Shown here one piece after another: positions 1 to 14,072 of a DNA stretch of 64,000 nucleotides. This stretch comes from Hyphomicrobiales bacterium. Lineage in GTDB: Bacteria > Pseudomonadota > Alphaproteobacteria > Rhizobiales > Beijerinckiaceae. The stretch's first letter is position 1. Every line of letters begins with the position of its first letter. Position numbers and translations under genes: made by a program. The notes under the pieces were generated by a model. That model ran no database searches and was not told where the DNA came from. It saw only the letters and a program-made list of their open reading frames with translations. The stretch lies in NCBI GenBank assembly GCA_016716745.1, contig JADJVD010000004.1:483956-547955 (forward strand), read 5' to 3'.

Positions 1-1592
<1,592 letters not shown>

Positions 1593-1672
1593 TCCTCCGG
1601 TCGGCCTTGCGCCTCGCCTGCGCCGCATTTGGCCGCTCACCTGTCGGGCGCGTTCGGCGCTGGAGGTCGATC

Positions 1673-2284
1673 ATGAAACGCATCGCCGCGCTCGCCGGGC
1701 TGCTCGTCGCCGTCAGCGCGACGCCGACGTTCGCCGCCCCGCAGGGCGGACGCAGCGTCTGGCTCGACCAGCGCATCGCTTGGCACGCGCAGAGACATGG
1801 CGTGCCGGAGCGGCTGGTCCACCGCATCGTCGTGCGCGAGAGCCGCTATCAGCCGCATCTCGTCTCCAAGGGCAATTACGGCCTCATGCAGATCAAGCCG
1901 GCGACGGCGCGCGGCATGGGCTACGCCGGATCGCCAGCCGGTCTGCTCGATCCCGAGGTGAACCTGACCTACGCGGTGCCCTATCTCGCCAACGCCTGGC
2001 GGCTGGCCAATGGCAGCGAGGATCGCGCCGTGGCCTTGTATGCGGGTGGTTACTATTACGTCGCCAAGCGGCGCGGCATGCTGGGGCAGATGCGCACCGC
2101 GCATTCGGCGGGGTCGGGCGGGGCGGAAACGGGCAGCCGGGCCGCGGAAATAGCCCGCGGCGGCCGGCGCGGACGCGCGGCCCCGGCCGCCGCCGTCGAG
2201 CCTGCGCTGACCGCCCCTGCGGGCGCGGAATCCGCCCCGGCCGAGGCTGCGCCCGCCCCCGCGCTCGATCCGGCGCGCAACTAG
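1673..2284 (+). CDS. Lytic transglycosylase SLT-domain protein, secreted
   Basis: A 203-residue exported protein starting at the ATG at 1673, with a GGAGG-type ribosome binding site at 1662-1666. Residues 1-21 are a signal peptide ending near TFA-AP. Residues about 30-130 form a compact SLT/lysozyme-like domain. The catalytic glutamate is probably Glu56 in VVRESRYQP, and the GLMQIKPATARGMGY motif follows. The C-terminal 60 residues are Ala/Pro/Glu-rich and probably disordered. The family cleaves the MurNAc-GlcNAc bond of peptidoglycan and releases 1,6-anhydro ends. It is shorter than the large Slt70 type, resembling the small periplasmic transglycosylases of alphaproteobacteria. It is not obviously co-transcribed with pccA, being 80 bp downstream. 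Confidence 0.82.
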   Translation: MKRIAALAGLLVAVSATPTFAAPQGGRSVWLDQRIAWHAQRHGVPERLVHRIVVRESRYQPHLVSKGNYGLMQIKPATARGMGYAGSPAGLLDPEVNLTYAVPYLANAWRLANGSEDRAVALYAGGYYYVAKRRGMLGQMRTAHSAGSGGAETGSRAAEIARGGRRGRAAPAAAVEPALTAPAGAESAPAEAAPAPALDPARN

Positions 2285-2367
2285 TCCGGAATCGCCGCAC
2301 CGCGGTTACTCGGCGTGAACACTCTCTCCTGCATTGTCGCAACGGAATTGTCCGCGGGGGGGTCGTA

Positions 2368-3027
2368 TTGCGCAGGGCGCTTCAATTGTCCGCGTTTGCC
2401 GTGCTGGGCGTCGCCGGCATCGTGCTGGCGCTGCCGGCCGTGATGAACCGCGGCGGCGCGGCGCAGGCCGAGGCCTATCCCGCGCCCGCGCCGCCCTGGC
2501 GCGAGACCAGCGACGGGCGTCTCGCCAAGAAGATCGTCGAACTCGACCCGACCCTCGACATGAAGGCGGTGTGGCGCTGCGAGCGCGCCGCCTGCGGTTT
2601 CGACGGCCGCTTCATGGTGCTCGGCGCGCCGGGCGTGACGCCGATCCAGACGCCGACCGAACCGGAGCGGCTCCAGCGCCTGCTGAGCGCCGTCTCCAAG
2701 CCCATCGAGGGCGATCTCGCCTGGGCCGAATATCCCGATAGTCAGGCGCAGGCCTTCCGCATGGCGACGCTCGGCGTCGTCTACGTCTTCGTCCAGTCCG
2801 ATCGACGGCCGGGCGGGGCGGCCTCGCTCGTCTCGGACGCGGCGATCGAGAAGGTCGCGCAGGCGATGATGGGCGAGCGCTACGCGATGACGCGCGCCGG
2901 CGCCCCCTCGTCGACGCCGGCCCCGAAGCCGACGCGGCCGAAACTCAACACGCCCGCCACCCTCGGCCCGACGCCGACGCTGCCGGAAGAGCCGAGCAGT
3001 CAGGCCGGCACGCCAAGCTGGCGGTAA
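2368..3027 (+). CDS. Hypothetical membrane-anchored protein
   Basis: I do not recognise this protein. The best start is the TTG at 2368, preceded by a G-rich stretch (2356-2362); an upstream ATG is lacking in frame. Residues 1-30 contain a single hydrophobic segment (LSAFAVLGVAGIVLALPAVM), which could be a signal anchor. The middle (about 40-160) has a soluble-domain composition, with two cysteines in WRCERAACGF that could pair in the periplasm. The last 40 residues are Pro/Thr-rich. Length about 219 residues. Codon use matches the neighbours, so it is probably a real gene. No function is inferred. Confidence 0.6.
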   Translation: MRRALQLSAFAVLGVAGIVLALPAVMNRGGAAQAEAYPAPAPPWRETSDGRLAKKIVELDPTLDMKAVWRCERAACGFDGRFMVLGAPGVTPIQTPTEPERLQRLLSAVSKPIEGDLAWAEYPDSQAQAFRMATLGVVYVFVQSDRRPGGAASLVSDAAIEKVAQAMMGERYAMTRAGAPSSTPAPKPTRPKLNTPATLGPTPTLPEEPSSQAGTPSWR

Positions 3028-3061
3028 GGACGGCGGTGGGAGGCTGCGCGGGCTCCCTAGC

Positions 3062-3775
3062 TCACGAGCAGCCGTTGTGCTTCTTCCACATCTCCTCGTG
3101 GCCCATGCGCTTGGCGAAGTCAGGCACGACGCAGCGGTCCGCCTCGGCGGACGTCGGCGCGAACATCAGGCGCGGGGCGGGCTGCGGGAGCAGCGGCGGC
3201 ACGATGACCATCGCGACGACGAAGCCGGCGAAGGCGACGGCCTGTGTCAGGCTGACCCGTTGGATCGGCGCCTTTTCGCGGATTTCGCAAACGCCGCCGG
3301 GGCAAAGCTGGGCCGGATCCTTCATAACGGCGTTGTAGATCATGCAGCCGAGGCAGATGCCGAAGGACGCCTCGAAGAAGAGCAGGGCGAGACAGACGGC
3401 GCAGATCAGCAGCGTCACCGGTCCACGCATTCCCAGCCCGAGAAACAGGACCGCCATCGCCGTCGCCAGCGCCAAGCCGACGGCCCAGGCGAACCGCTTC
3501 TGCGCCGCGCCTGCATATTCCGGCGTCTGGTTGCGCACGAAGAACCGCCCGACGACAAGGCTCGGCGCATAGCGCGGACTGATCAGCACGCGGATGAAGA
3601 AGTCCGCGAAGAAGCCGATCACCACAAGTCGCACCAGATCGAAATTGCCTTGCAGCCAGGCGTGCATGAAGGCGATCATCGCGATCATGAAGAGGATGCC
3701 CGCGCCGGCGCGCGCCTCGCGCTCGTTGAGCGCCGGAATCGAACATTCCGGAACGTGTTCGCCAAATTGCGTCAT
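3062..3775 (-). CDS. DUF4395 family membrane protein
   Basis: A 237-residue membrane protein starting at the ATG complementary to 3773-3775, with a run of G on its coding strand just upstream acting as ribosome binding site. Hydrophobic segments lie near residues 25-42, 46-62, 100-150 (two helices) and 190-212. The conserved DUF4395 hallmarks are the N-terminal NEREARAGAG segment, the FFADFFIRVLISPRYAPS loop and a GICLGCMIYN motif. It ends in HNGCS. The function of the family is unknown. The cysteine pairs (CLGC, and CPGGVC in the following loop) suggest thiol chemistry or metal binding at the membrane face. It lies downstream of nrdJ on the same strand with a gap of about 170 bp. Confidence 0.75.
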   Translation of the reverse strand: MTQFGEHVPECSIPALNEREARAGAGILFMIAMIAFMHAWLQGNFDLVRLVVIGFFADFFIRVLISPRYAPSLVVGRFFVRNQTPEYAGAAQKRFAWAVGLALATAMAVLFLGLGMRGPVTLLICAVCLALLFFEASFGICLGCMIYNAVMKDPAQLCPGGVCEIREKAPIQRVSLTQAVAFAGFVVAMVIVPPLLPQPAPRLMFAPTSAEADRCVVPDFAKRMGHEEMWKKHNGCS

Positions 3776-3948
3776 TGCGCCCCCCCTGCAACGAAACTCG
3801 GTGAACCACGGCCGCGATCGCGGGGCAAATGAACGATCTGTAATGCGATGCGGGAGACGGCGGACCGTCATGTTTGCGGCGGCGAGCCATGGGCCCGCCG
3901 CCGCGAAACGTCAGACTTCCGGAGCGCCGTCCGCTCCCGCGCGCGGGC

Positions 3949-8364
<4,416 letters not shown>

Positions 8365-8887
8365 CCCATTCCCCCTGCGTCGAGCGCACGCGCCCGGTGG
8401 ACCCTTGAGGGTCCTGTCGCCTGTTTGACTGCCTCGGAACTCTTGGTCGCCGTCGACGGGCGCTCCGCGCGAGGCCCCCAAGGGCGTCGCGCCGCAGCCC
8501 CGCGGCGACGGAATGACCCTGATAGAATGACGCGAGACAGTCAAGAAATAGTGTTTTCTTGACGAGGCGACACAAAATGTAGTGGGGGAGAGGATCGTTC
8601 CCGGATTGCGGCGAGAACGTGGCGCAAGTCTCGGAGGATGAACGAGATTCGGCAAGGCCCCCGGCGCGACTCGATGGGCGGGGCGGCGCGACTCGCGAGC
8701 TTAATCCCCGTTAACCACAGGCGCCGCAAATTGGTCCCGGACGGGCGCATCGCCAACGCCGAATTCGCGTTGCAAAACGGCTCGCGCGCCTACGCGACGA
8801 AATTTGCACGACATTTCCCGACGCGCGCCCGGCGGGGCCGCGCTCCGCCCGATTCCCGCCCCCGGCGTCGCGCATTAAGGTGTCGCG
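8365..8887. other. Intergenic region between divergent nrdJ and the TPR-acyltransferase gene
   Basis: 523 bp holding the nrdJ leader and the NrdR boxes (8539-8585). The right half, 8586-8887, contains the upstream region of the gene starting at 8888 and a TTAA-rich spot near 8701-8715. No cobalamin riboswitch, small RNA or credible extra gene could be made out. Confidence 0.5.
8539..8585 (-). promoter_or_regulatory. Paired NrdR boxes upstream of nrdJ
   Basis: Two 16-bp sites at 8539-8554 and 8570-8585 resemble the NrdR consensus acaCwATATATwGtgt (about 12 of 16 and 13 of 16 matches by eye). Their starts are exactly 31 bp apart, the three-helical-turn spacing typical of NrdR box pairs. They lie 175-220 bp before the nrdJ start. 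NrdR is the ATP/dATP-sensing repressor of ribonucleotide reductase genes, so this predicts repression of nrdJ when dATP is abundant. A 9-bp perfect inverted repeat (8540-8548 with 8555-8563) overlaps the first box. Confidence 0.6.
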
Positions 8888-10597
8888 ATGACAGCGAATC
8901 CCGAATCGCGCCGTGAGTCGGCGCCGGCGCCCGCCGCTCTCCAGCGCGAGGCCGCGGCCGCCATGCGCGCCTCCGACTGGCCGCGCGCCGTGGCGCTGTT
9001 CCGGCAGGCGGTGGAGGCGGACCGGGACGGGCTCTCGGCCTGGCGGATGCTGGGCGCCGCCGCGAACCGCATGGGCGACGAGGAGGAGGCCGCGCGCGCG
9101 CTGACCGAGGTCGTCCGCCTCGCGCCCGGCGACCGGCGCGCCGCGACGGCGCTCGGAGGATTGCTGGCGCGCCTGGAGCGTTGGGCGGAGGCGGAGGCGG
9201 CGTTCCGCGCCGCCGCCTGCGCCGAAACCTTCACCTCTGTTCTGCCGCGGCTCGCCGACGCCGTCGAGCGGCAGGGGCGCCCATGGGAGGCCGCGGTCAT
9301 TCTCGACATGCATCTGACGCACGCGCCGGAGGACGCGCGCGCCGCCGTCCGTCTCGGCCAGCTGCGCCAGAAGATCGGCGACCGCGCGGCGGCGACGCGC
9401 GCGTTCGAGCGGGCGCTGCGGCTCGATCCCTCGCATGACGGCGCGGCGATGGCGCTGGCGCAATTGCGCGCGGAGGGCGGCGACGAGCCGGGCGCCGTAG
9501 CGCTGCTGCAGGCGCTGGTTCAGGCCAGACCGCAGAACCCTGTGGCGCGGTTGCGCCTGGCCGCGATGCTGCGCGCCGCCGGGCGGCTCGGCGAGGCGGA
9601 GACGGCATTGGGCGTCGAGGCTGCGTCGGACCCGCGCCTGGCCTCCATGCTCGGCCAGATTCGGGAGGAGGGCGGAGACATCGCCGGCGCCGAGGCGGGC
9701 TTCCGCGCCGCCGTGGACGCCGCGCCGGACCGGCCGGCCTATCTGCGGCTGCTCGCCCTCAACCTGGTCAGGCAGGGGCGACGCGCCGAGGTCGCGCCGC
9801 TGCGGGCGCGACTGGCGGAGATGGCGCTGGCCGGCCTTCCGGAGACCCTGGCGGCGGCGATCGCGCAGATGTCGCGCGCCGTTCACGCCGACGCCACGAC
9901 CGATCCGAGCCAAGGCGTCTGGCCCGACCGGCGGCGCTGGAGCGCGGAGGAGCGGCGCGCCTGGGGACGGGCGGCCAACGAGCTTCTGGTCAACTGGGCG
10001 ACCTACAAGGAGGGTGGCGCCGACGATGTGGCGCGCCTCGCGCCGCCAATCGACGTGGACGAACTCGGCCGGGACGGGCGGGGGCTCGTGCTGGTCGGCT
10101 GCCATCTCGGGACCTACGCGCCGATTCTGGCGCGGCTGCTGGCGACGCAGGCCGACATGCGCATCGTCAGCACCAGCCCGCATTACATGCTGACCTACCC
10201 CTCGCCGCCGATCGTGGCGGCGGGCGGCGACGGACGGGCGTTGACGACGGAGCTCGCGGTCGCCCTGCGGCGCGGCGGCCTCGTCTACCTCGCCGCGGAC
10301 GGCAAAGTCGGGCGGCAGTCCGAACGCGCCTACCGGATCGGCGGACGCGCGATCCGGCTGCCGGTGGGCGCGGCCGCGCTCGCCTTCACCTCGCGCGCCC
10401 CGGCCTACTGGAGTCACGCGGCGTGGACGCCGGCGGGGCTGACGACCGAACTCGTCGCCGCGCCGCCGAGGCAGGAGGGGCAGGCCTTCGAGACGTGGCT
10501 CGAGCTCTGGCACGAATTCGTCGCCGAACGGATGAACGCGATCATCGCGCAGGGGCCGGAAAACCTCACCTCGGATCTGGAGGGGGAGGCGGTTTGA
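8888..10597 (+). CDS. TPR repeat protein fused to a lipid A acyltransferase-like domain
   Basis: A 569-residue protein starting at the ATG at 8888, with AAGG at 8878-8881 as ribosome binding site. Residues about 15-350 are a series of Ala/Arg-rich helical hairpins with TPR spacing (for example EAARALTEVVRLAPGDRRAA). Residues about 385-560 resemble the LpxL/HtrB lysophospholipid acyltransferase fold, with GLVLVGCHLGTYAPIL followed by a Gly/Ala-rich core. The family normally has an HX4(D/E) catalytic pair. Here His near residue 404 is present, but the acidic position reads Ala (HLGTYA), so activity is uncertain. There is no obvious N-terminal membrane helix. A role in envelope lipid or glycolipid acylation is an inference; it could be a non-catalytic relative. 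Confidence 0.65.
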   Translation: MTANPESRRESAPAPAALQREAAAAMRASDWPRAVALFRQAVEADRDGLSAWRMLGAAANRMGDEEEAARALTEVVRLAPGDRRAATALGGLLARLERWAEAEAAFRAAACAETFTSVLPRLADAVERQGRPWEAAVILDMHLTHAPEDARAAVRLGQLRQKIGDRAAATRAFERALRLDPSHDGAAMALAQLRAEGGDEPGAVALLQALVQARPQNPVARLRLAAMLRAAGRLGEAETALGVEAASDPRLASMLGQIREEGGDIAGAEAGFRAAVDAAPDRPAYLRLLALNLVRQGRRAEVAPLRARLAEMALAGLPETLAAAIAQMSRAVHADATTDPSQGVWPDRRRWSAEERRAWGRAANELLVNWATYKEGGADDVARLAPPIDVDELGRDGRGLVLVGCHLGTYAPILARLLATQADMRIVSTSPHYMLTYPSPPIVAAGGDGRALTTELAVALRRGGLVYLAADGKVGRQSERAYRIGGRAIRLPVGAAALAFTSRAPAYWSHAAWTPAGLTTELVAAPPRQEGQAFETWLELWHEFVAERMNAIIAQGPENLTSDLEGEAV

Positions 10598-10624
10598 GCG
10601 GCTCCTGCGCGACCATCTTCCCGC

Positions 10625-10653
10625 TGGACAGAGCGGGGGCCCCTCGCCATAGT
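10625..10653 (+). promoter_or_regulatory. Predicted promoter of the NDUFA12 gene
   Basis: TGGACA (10625-10630), 17 bp, CATAGT (10648-10653), giving a leader of about 38 nt before the ATG at 10698. Confidence 0.5.
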
Positions 10654-10697
10654 CCGCCGCGCGTCGAACAGGCGCGAACGTTGTGCGCAGGCGAGCG

Positions 10698-11120
10698 ATG
10701 AAGAGCGACTGGAAAACCTGGATCACCCAGTTCTTCACCTGGTGGAACGGCCAGACGCTCAACACGCGGTTCCACACTTGGCGGCACGGCGAACTCGTCG
10801 GTCACGACGAGGCCGGCAACGCCTATTACCGCACGCGCGGCGGCGCGAAGGATCCGGCGCTCGGCTACGAGCGGCGCTGGGTGATCTACAACGGCCCGAG
10901 CGAGGGCTCGGCGACGCCGCCGGGCTGGTACGGCTGGCTGCACTACACGGTCGACACGCCGCCGACCAAGGAAGACTACAAGCCGCACGCGTGGGAAAAG
11001 CCGCATCTGCCGAATCAGACGGGCACGGCCAACGCCTATCGCCCCGCCGGCTCGACGCTGCGCGCCGGCCGCCGGCCCGCCGCGACCGGCGATTACACCG
11101 CCTGGACGCCCGGCGGCTGA
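10698..11120 (+). CDS. NADH:ubiquinone oxidoreductase subunit NDUFA12 family protein
   Basis: A 140-residue protein recognised by TRFHTWRHGELVGHDEAGNAYYR, YERRWVIYNG and the W-H-Y-rich segment GWYGWLHYTVDTPP near residues 75-90. This family is the bacterial counterpart of mitochondrial complex I subunit NDUFA12 (B17.2), found in alphaproteobacteria as an accessory subunit of the proton-pumping NADH dehydrogenase. The arrangement NDUFA12, DUF2155, aat is commonly conserved in this class. The start is the ATG at 10698; an in-frame GTG at 10683 is less likely. The C-terminal 30 residues are basic and probably extended. Confidence 0.9.
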   Translation: MKSDWKTWITQFFTWWNGQTLNTRFHTWRHGELVGHDEAGNAYYRTRGGAKDPALGYERRWVIYNGPSEGSATPPGWYGWLHYTVDTPPTKEDYKPHAWEKPHLPNQTGTANAYRPAGSTLRAGRRPAATGDYTAWTPGG

Positions 11121-11265
11121 GGCGAGCCGCGTTCGCGCGCCGTCGATCCGCCCATTTGACCGGCCGTTCCGTCTTTTTGCGACGAGCGCCTTACTTGCGC
11201 CGCAGCCGCGAGGCGTCTACGCACTCAGCCGTCATTGTCCGGGCCAGGCCCGACCGAGGATGCTC

Positions 11266-11964
11266 ATGAGCGTGCGCGACATCGCGTCCCTGTCTTCCCT
11301 CGCCCGCGCGGCCGCGCTTGTCGCCGCCGCAGGCGCGTTCGGCCTCGCCTCGCCCGCGCGGGCGGACAAGATCAAGCATCCGACCGCCGTCTTCGCCGGC
11401 CTCGACAAGATCACCGGCCGGATCGTCTCCTTCGACGTCGCCATCGACGAGACGGTGCAGTTCGGCGCGCTGCAGGTGACGCCGCGCATCTGCTACACGC
11501 GGCCGCTGACCGAGACCCCGCTGACCGACGCCTTCGTCGAGGTCGACGACGTCGGCTCCGGTGCCGCGAGCGATTACAAGCGCATCTTCGGCGGCTGGAT
11601 GTTTTCGGCCAGCCCCGGCCTGCACGCTGTCGAGCATCCGGTCTACGACGTCTGGCTGACCGACTGCAAAGGCGGCAAGGACGTGATCAAGACGCCGGCC
11701 GAGGTCGCCTCGGCGCCGGCGCCGGGGTTCGACGAGCCGCTGCGCCAGCCCAAGCCCGGCACGCAGCCGAAGCCGCGCCGCGACGCGCCGCCGGGAACGC
11801 CCGGCGCGCCCGGAACGGCGGGCCCGGTCGCCTCGTCGCTGCCGCCGCCGGCCCCGGCGCAGCCGCGTCAACCCTCGCGCTCCTTCTTCCCGACGAGCAT
11901 CTTCGGCGGCGGCGGCGCGGGCGGACGCTCGGCGCCCGACATCGCGCGCGAAAGCGCCCGTTAG
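11266..11964 (+). CDS. DUF2155 domain-containing periplasmic protein
   Basis: A 232-residue exported protein. Of two in-frame ATGs (11260 and 11266) the second sits better behind GAGGA at 11255-11259. Residues 1-33 are a signal peptide ending near ARA-D. Residues about 35-130 carry the DUF2155 pattern: AVFAGLDKITGRI, then PRICYTRPLTETP, then GWMFSASPGLHAVEHPVYDVWLTDC, with two conserved cysteines likely to pair. The remaining 100 residues are Pro/Ala/Gly-rich. The biochemical role of the family is unknown. Its stop codon overlaps that of the convergent aat gene. Confidence 0.85.
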   Translation: MSVRDIASLSSLARAAALVAAAGAFGLASPARADKIKHPTAVFAGLDKITGRIVSFDVAIDETVQFGALQVTPRICYTRPLTETPLTDAFVEVDDVGSGAASDYKRIFGGWMFSASPGLHAVEHPVYDVWLTDCKGGKDVIKTPAEVASAPAPGFDEPLRQPKPGTQPKPRRDAPPGTPGAPGTAGPVASSLPPPAPAQPRQPSRSFFPTSIFGGGGAGGRSAPDIARESAR

Positions 11965-12626
11965 ACCGCCCCGGCGCGGATAGCCTCCAGCGCCGCCGCG
12001 CCCGACATCGGTTCGCGCGCGGCCCAGGCCGATTGATCGGGCTCGATCGCGATCGCCGCCTTCAGGCGTCGACGATAATCGTCCCGGCCGATCTCGACGG
12101 CGCCGAGCGTCGCCAGATGATCGGTGACGAACTGCGCGTCGAGCAGCCGCCAGCCGCCTGTCCGCAGGCGCGCGGCCAGATGCACGAAAGCGACCTTCGA
12201 GGCGTCGCGGGCGCGGTGAAACATGCTCTCGCCGAAGAAGGCGCCGCCGATCGAGACGCCGTAAAGCCCGCCGACCAGTTCGCCGCCGGCGCGCGCCTCG
12301 ACCGTATGCACCGCCTGCATGTCGAACAGCGCGCGATAGAGACGGCGGATGGACGGGTTGATCCACGTCTCGCCCTCGCGCGTCGCGCAGGCGTCGATCA
12401 CCGCGTCGAAATCGCGGTCGACGACGACCTCGAAACGGTCGCCGCGCACGGTCTTGGCGAGGCTGCGCGAGATGTGCAGCGCGTCGAGCGGGAAGACGCC
12501 GCGCGCCTCCGGATCGACCCAGAAGATCGTCGGATCGTCGGCGCTCTCGGCCATCGGAAACAGGCCGACGGAGTAGGCGCGCAGCACGGTCGCCGGCGTG
12601 ATTTCGAACTCGTCGCGGCGCGACAT
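11961..12626 (-). CDS. aat: Leucyl/phenylalanyl-tRNA--protein transferase
   Basis: A 221-residue cytosolic enzyme that moves Leu or Phe from aminoacyl-tRNA to N-terminal Lys or Arg of proteins, creating an N-degron read by ClpS/ClpAP. Diagnostic segments are YSVGLFPMAE near the N-terminus, FWVDPEARGVFPLD, HISRSLAKTV, and the core VEARAGGELVGGLYGVSIGGAFFGESMF. The length is typical of the alphaproteobacterial form. It begins 4 nt after the stop of the CoA-transferase gene on the same strand, so the two are probably co-transcribed. Its stop overlaps the stop of the convergent DUF2155 gene. Confidence 0.93.
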   Translation of the reverse strand: MSRRDEFEITPATVLRAYSVGLFPMAESADDPTIFWVDPEARGVFPLDALHISRSLAKTVRGDRFEVVVDRDFDAVIDACATREGETWINPSIRRLYRALFDMQAVHTVEARAGGELVGGLYGVSIGGAFFGESMFHRARDASKVAFVHLAARLRTGGWRLLDAQFVTDHLATLGAVEIGRDDYRRRLKAAIAIEPDQSAWAAREPMSGAAALEAIRAGAV

Positions 12627-12630
12627 GCGC

Positions 12631-14034
12631 TCAGTCCGGCCAGCGCGGCGGATGCGCGCCGAGCGGCATGGACGGGCGCGTCCACATCGCCGGCGTGCGC
12701 GACAGGACGGCTGCGTGCCGCACGCTCGTCAGGCGGCCGAAACCGGACTCGACCTGTTCCAGAAACGGCGCGACCTCGGCCGGCGTCGGCTCCCGCGTCG
12801 CGAGCCCGTTCGGCAAACGGCCGAGCCCGCGCAGCCACAGCGCCGTGCGGGCGAGCGAGACGCGGATGCGCCAGGCCCCGCCGTCCTGCGCGCGGCGCAT
12901 CAGCGCGGCCATGACGGCGAAGGCCATGAGGTAGCCGGCGCCGTGATCGAGCGCCTGACAGGGCAGGGCGCGGGGCTTCGTCTCGCCGGCGGCTTCGGCC
13001 TCGGCGTGATTGAAGCCGGTCGCGGTCTGCACCAGCGAGTCGAAGCCGCGCTTGCCCGACCATGGACCCTCGACGCCGTAGGCCGTGAGCGACACGCAGA
13101 CGATGGACGGGTTGAGGCGCGCCAGATCCTCCGGCGCAAAGCCGAGTTCGGCGAGGCCGCCCGGACGGTAGCCCTGCACGAACACGTCGGCCGTGCGCGC
13201 CAGCTCCGCCAGCGCCGCGCGTCCTTCGGTCGTGCGCAGGTCGAGCTGGCCGCGCAGCTTGCCGCGCCCCGTGTCCATCACGGCCGGCAGGATGAAGGGC
13301 AGATGCGGGCCGGTGATCGACAGCACCGTCGCGCCATGCGCGGCCAGCGTGCGCCCGCAAACCGGGCCGGCGATGATGCGCGTCAGATCGAGCACGCGCA
13401 GCCCTTCGAGCGGACGCGGCCCGGCGGGCAGGGGGCGCGGCGGCGAGTCGGAGATGCGCGCCATGTCGACGAGCGGTTGCGCGGCGACGAAGGGCGCGTG
13501 CGGATGCCCGTCCCATTCCGCGAAGGAGCGCATCATGGCGACGACGAGCCCGCGCTCGGACGCGGCGGTCTCGAAGTCTTCCGCGCGCCAGCGCTGGAGC
13601 GTCCCGGCGACGCCCTCGCGCGTGTCGGCGCATTCCAGCAGATCGACGACGCCCTTGCGGTGATGCGGAAAATTCGTGTGCAGACGGACGAAGCGCCCGT
13701 CGCCGCAGTGGTAGACGCCGGCGAGCGCGTCCCACAGTTCCGGCGCGTCCCTGCCGTCGACGCGCAGATGCCGCTCGCTGCGGAACTCGTTCGCCGCGTG
13801 GGCGATGTCGACGGAAACGGTCTGCGCCGCGCCGCCGGCGCGACGCGCGATCTCGGCCGCCGCAAGTCCGCTCGCCGCGACGACGGCCTGCGCCAGCGCG
13901 TCGACGCGGAAAGAGGACGGCAGCACGGGCTCGGCGCCGGTCAGCGTCAGCCGGTCGAGCGGCGCCTCGCCGAGGCTCGCTTCGCGCCACAGCGCGGCGA
14001 CGAGATCACGGGGCGTCGGAAGCGGTTCGGTCAT
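12631..14034 (-). CDS. CaiB/BaiF family III CoA-transferase
   Basis: A 467-residue protein with the family III signature LEGLRVLDLTRIIAGPVCGRTLAAHGA at about residues 208-235, then VFVQGYRPGGLAELGF and NPSIVCVSLTAYGVEGPWSGKRGFDSLVQ. Family III enzymes transfer CoA between carboxylic acids through an aspartyl-CoA thioester. The classical domain is preceded here by about 200 residues containing YHCGDGRFVRLHTNFPHH, which itself resembles the middle of this family, suggesting a double-domain arrangement. I could not assign the catalytic aspartate with certainty. The substrate is unknown. It is followed 4 nt later by aat. A promoter ends 6 nt before the ATG, predicting a leaderless transcript. Confidence 0.85.
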   Translation of the reverse strand: MTEPLPTPRDLVAALWREASLGEAPLDRLTLTGAEPVLPSSFRVDALAQAVVAASGLAAAEIARRAGGAAQTVSVDIAHAANEFRSERHLRVDGRDAPELWDALAGVYHCGDGRFVRLHTNFPHHRKGVVDLLECADTREGVAGTLQRWRAEDFETAASERGLVVAMMRSFAEWDGHPHAPFVAAQPLVDMARISDSPPRPLPAGPRPLEGLRVLDLTRIIAGPVCGRTLAAHGATVLSITGPHLPFILPAVMDTGRGKLRGQLDLRTTEGRAALAELARTADVFVQGYRPGGLAELGFAPEDLARLNPSIVCVSLTAYGVEGPWSGKRGFDSLVQTATGFNHAEAEAAGETKPRALPCQALDHGAGYLMAFAVMAALMRRAQDGGAWRIRVSLARTALWLRGLGRLPNGLATREPTPAEVAPFLEQVESGFGRLTSVRHAAVLSRTPAMWTRPSMPLGAHPPRWPD

Positions 14035-14040
14035 GATCGC

Positions 14041-14069
14041 ACGCTAGGAGCGCGCGCGGGCCGACGCAA
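14041..14069 (-). promoter_or_regulatory. Predicted leaderless promoter of the CoA-transferase gene
   Basis: On the minus strand: TTGCGT (14064-14069), 17 bp, TAGCGT (14041-14046), then 6 nt and the ATG at 14034. No Shine-Dalgarno sequence fits between. Confidence 0.6.
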
Positions 14070-14072
14070 TCG

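Noticed and set aside
8365..8540. Cobalamin riboswitch upstream of the B12-dependent nrdJ
   Set aside because: Searched for a B12-box-like core and adjacent stems by eye; none was convincing.
8540..8563. 9-bp inverted repeat as an intrinsic terminator
   Set aside because: No gene ends nearby and it overlaps the putative NrdR box; more likely regulatory or incidental.
8701..8716. TTAA-N6-TTAA resembling a CtrA site
   Set aside because: The spacer is 6 rather than 7 bp, and no second line of evidence supports CtrA binding.
8638..8916. Small 92-codon + strand frame in the nrdJ upstream region
   Set aside because: GGAGG abuts the ATG too closely, it overlaps the next gene and the composition is random Arg-rich.
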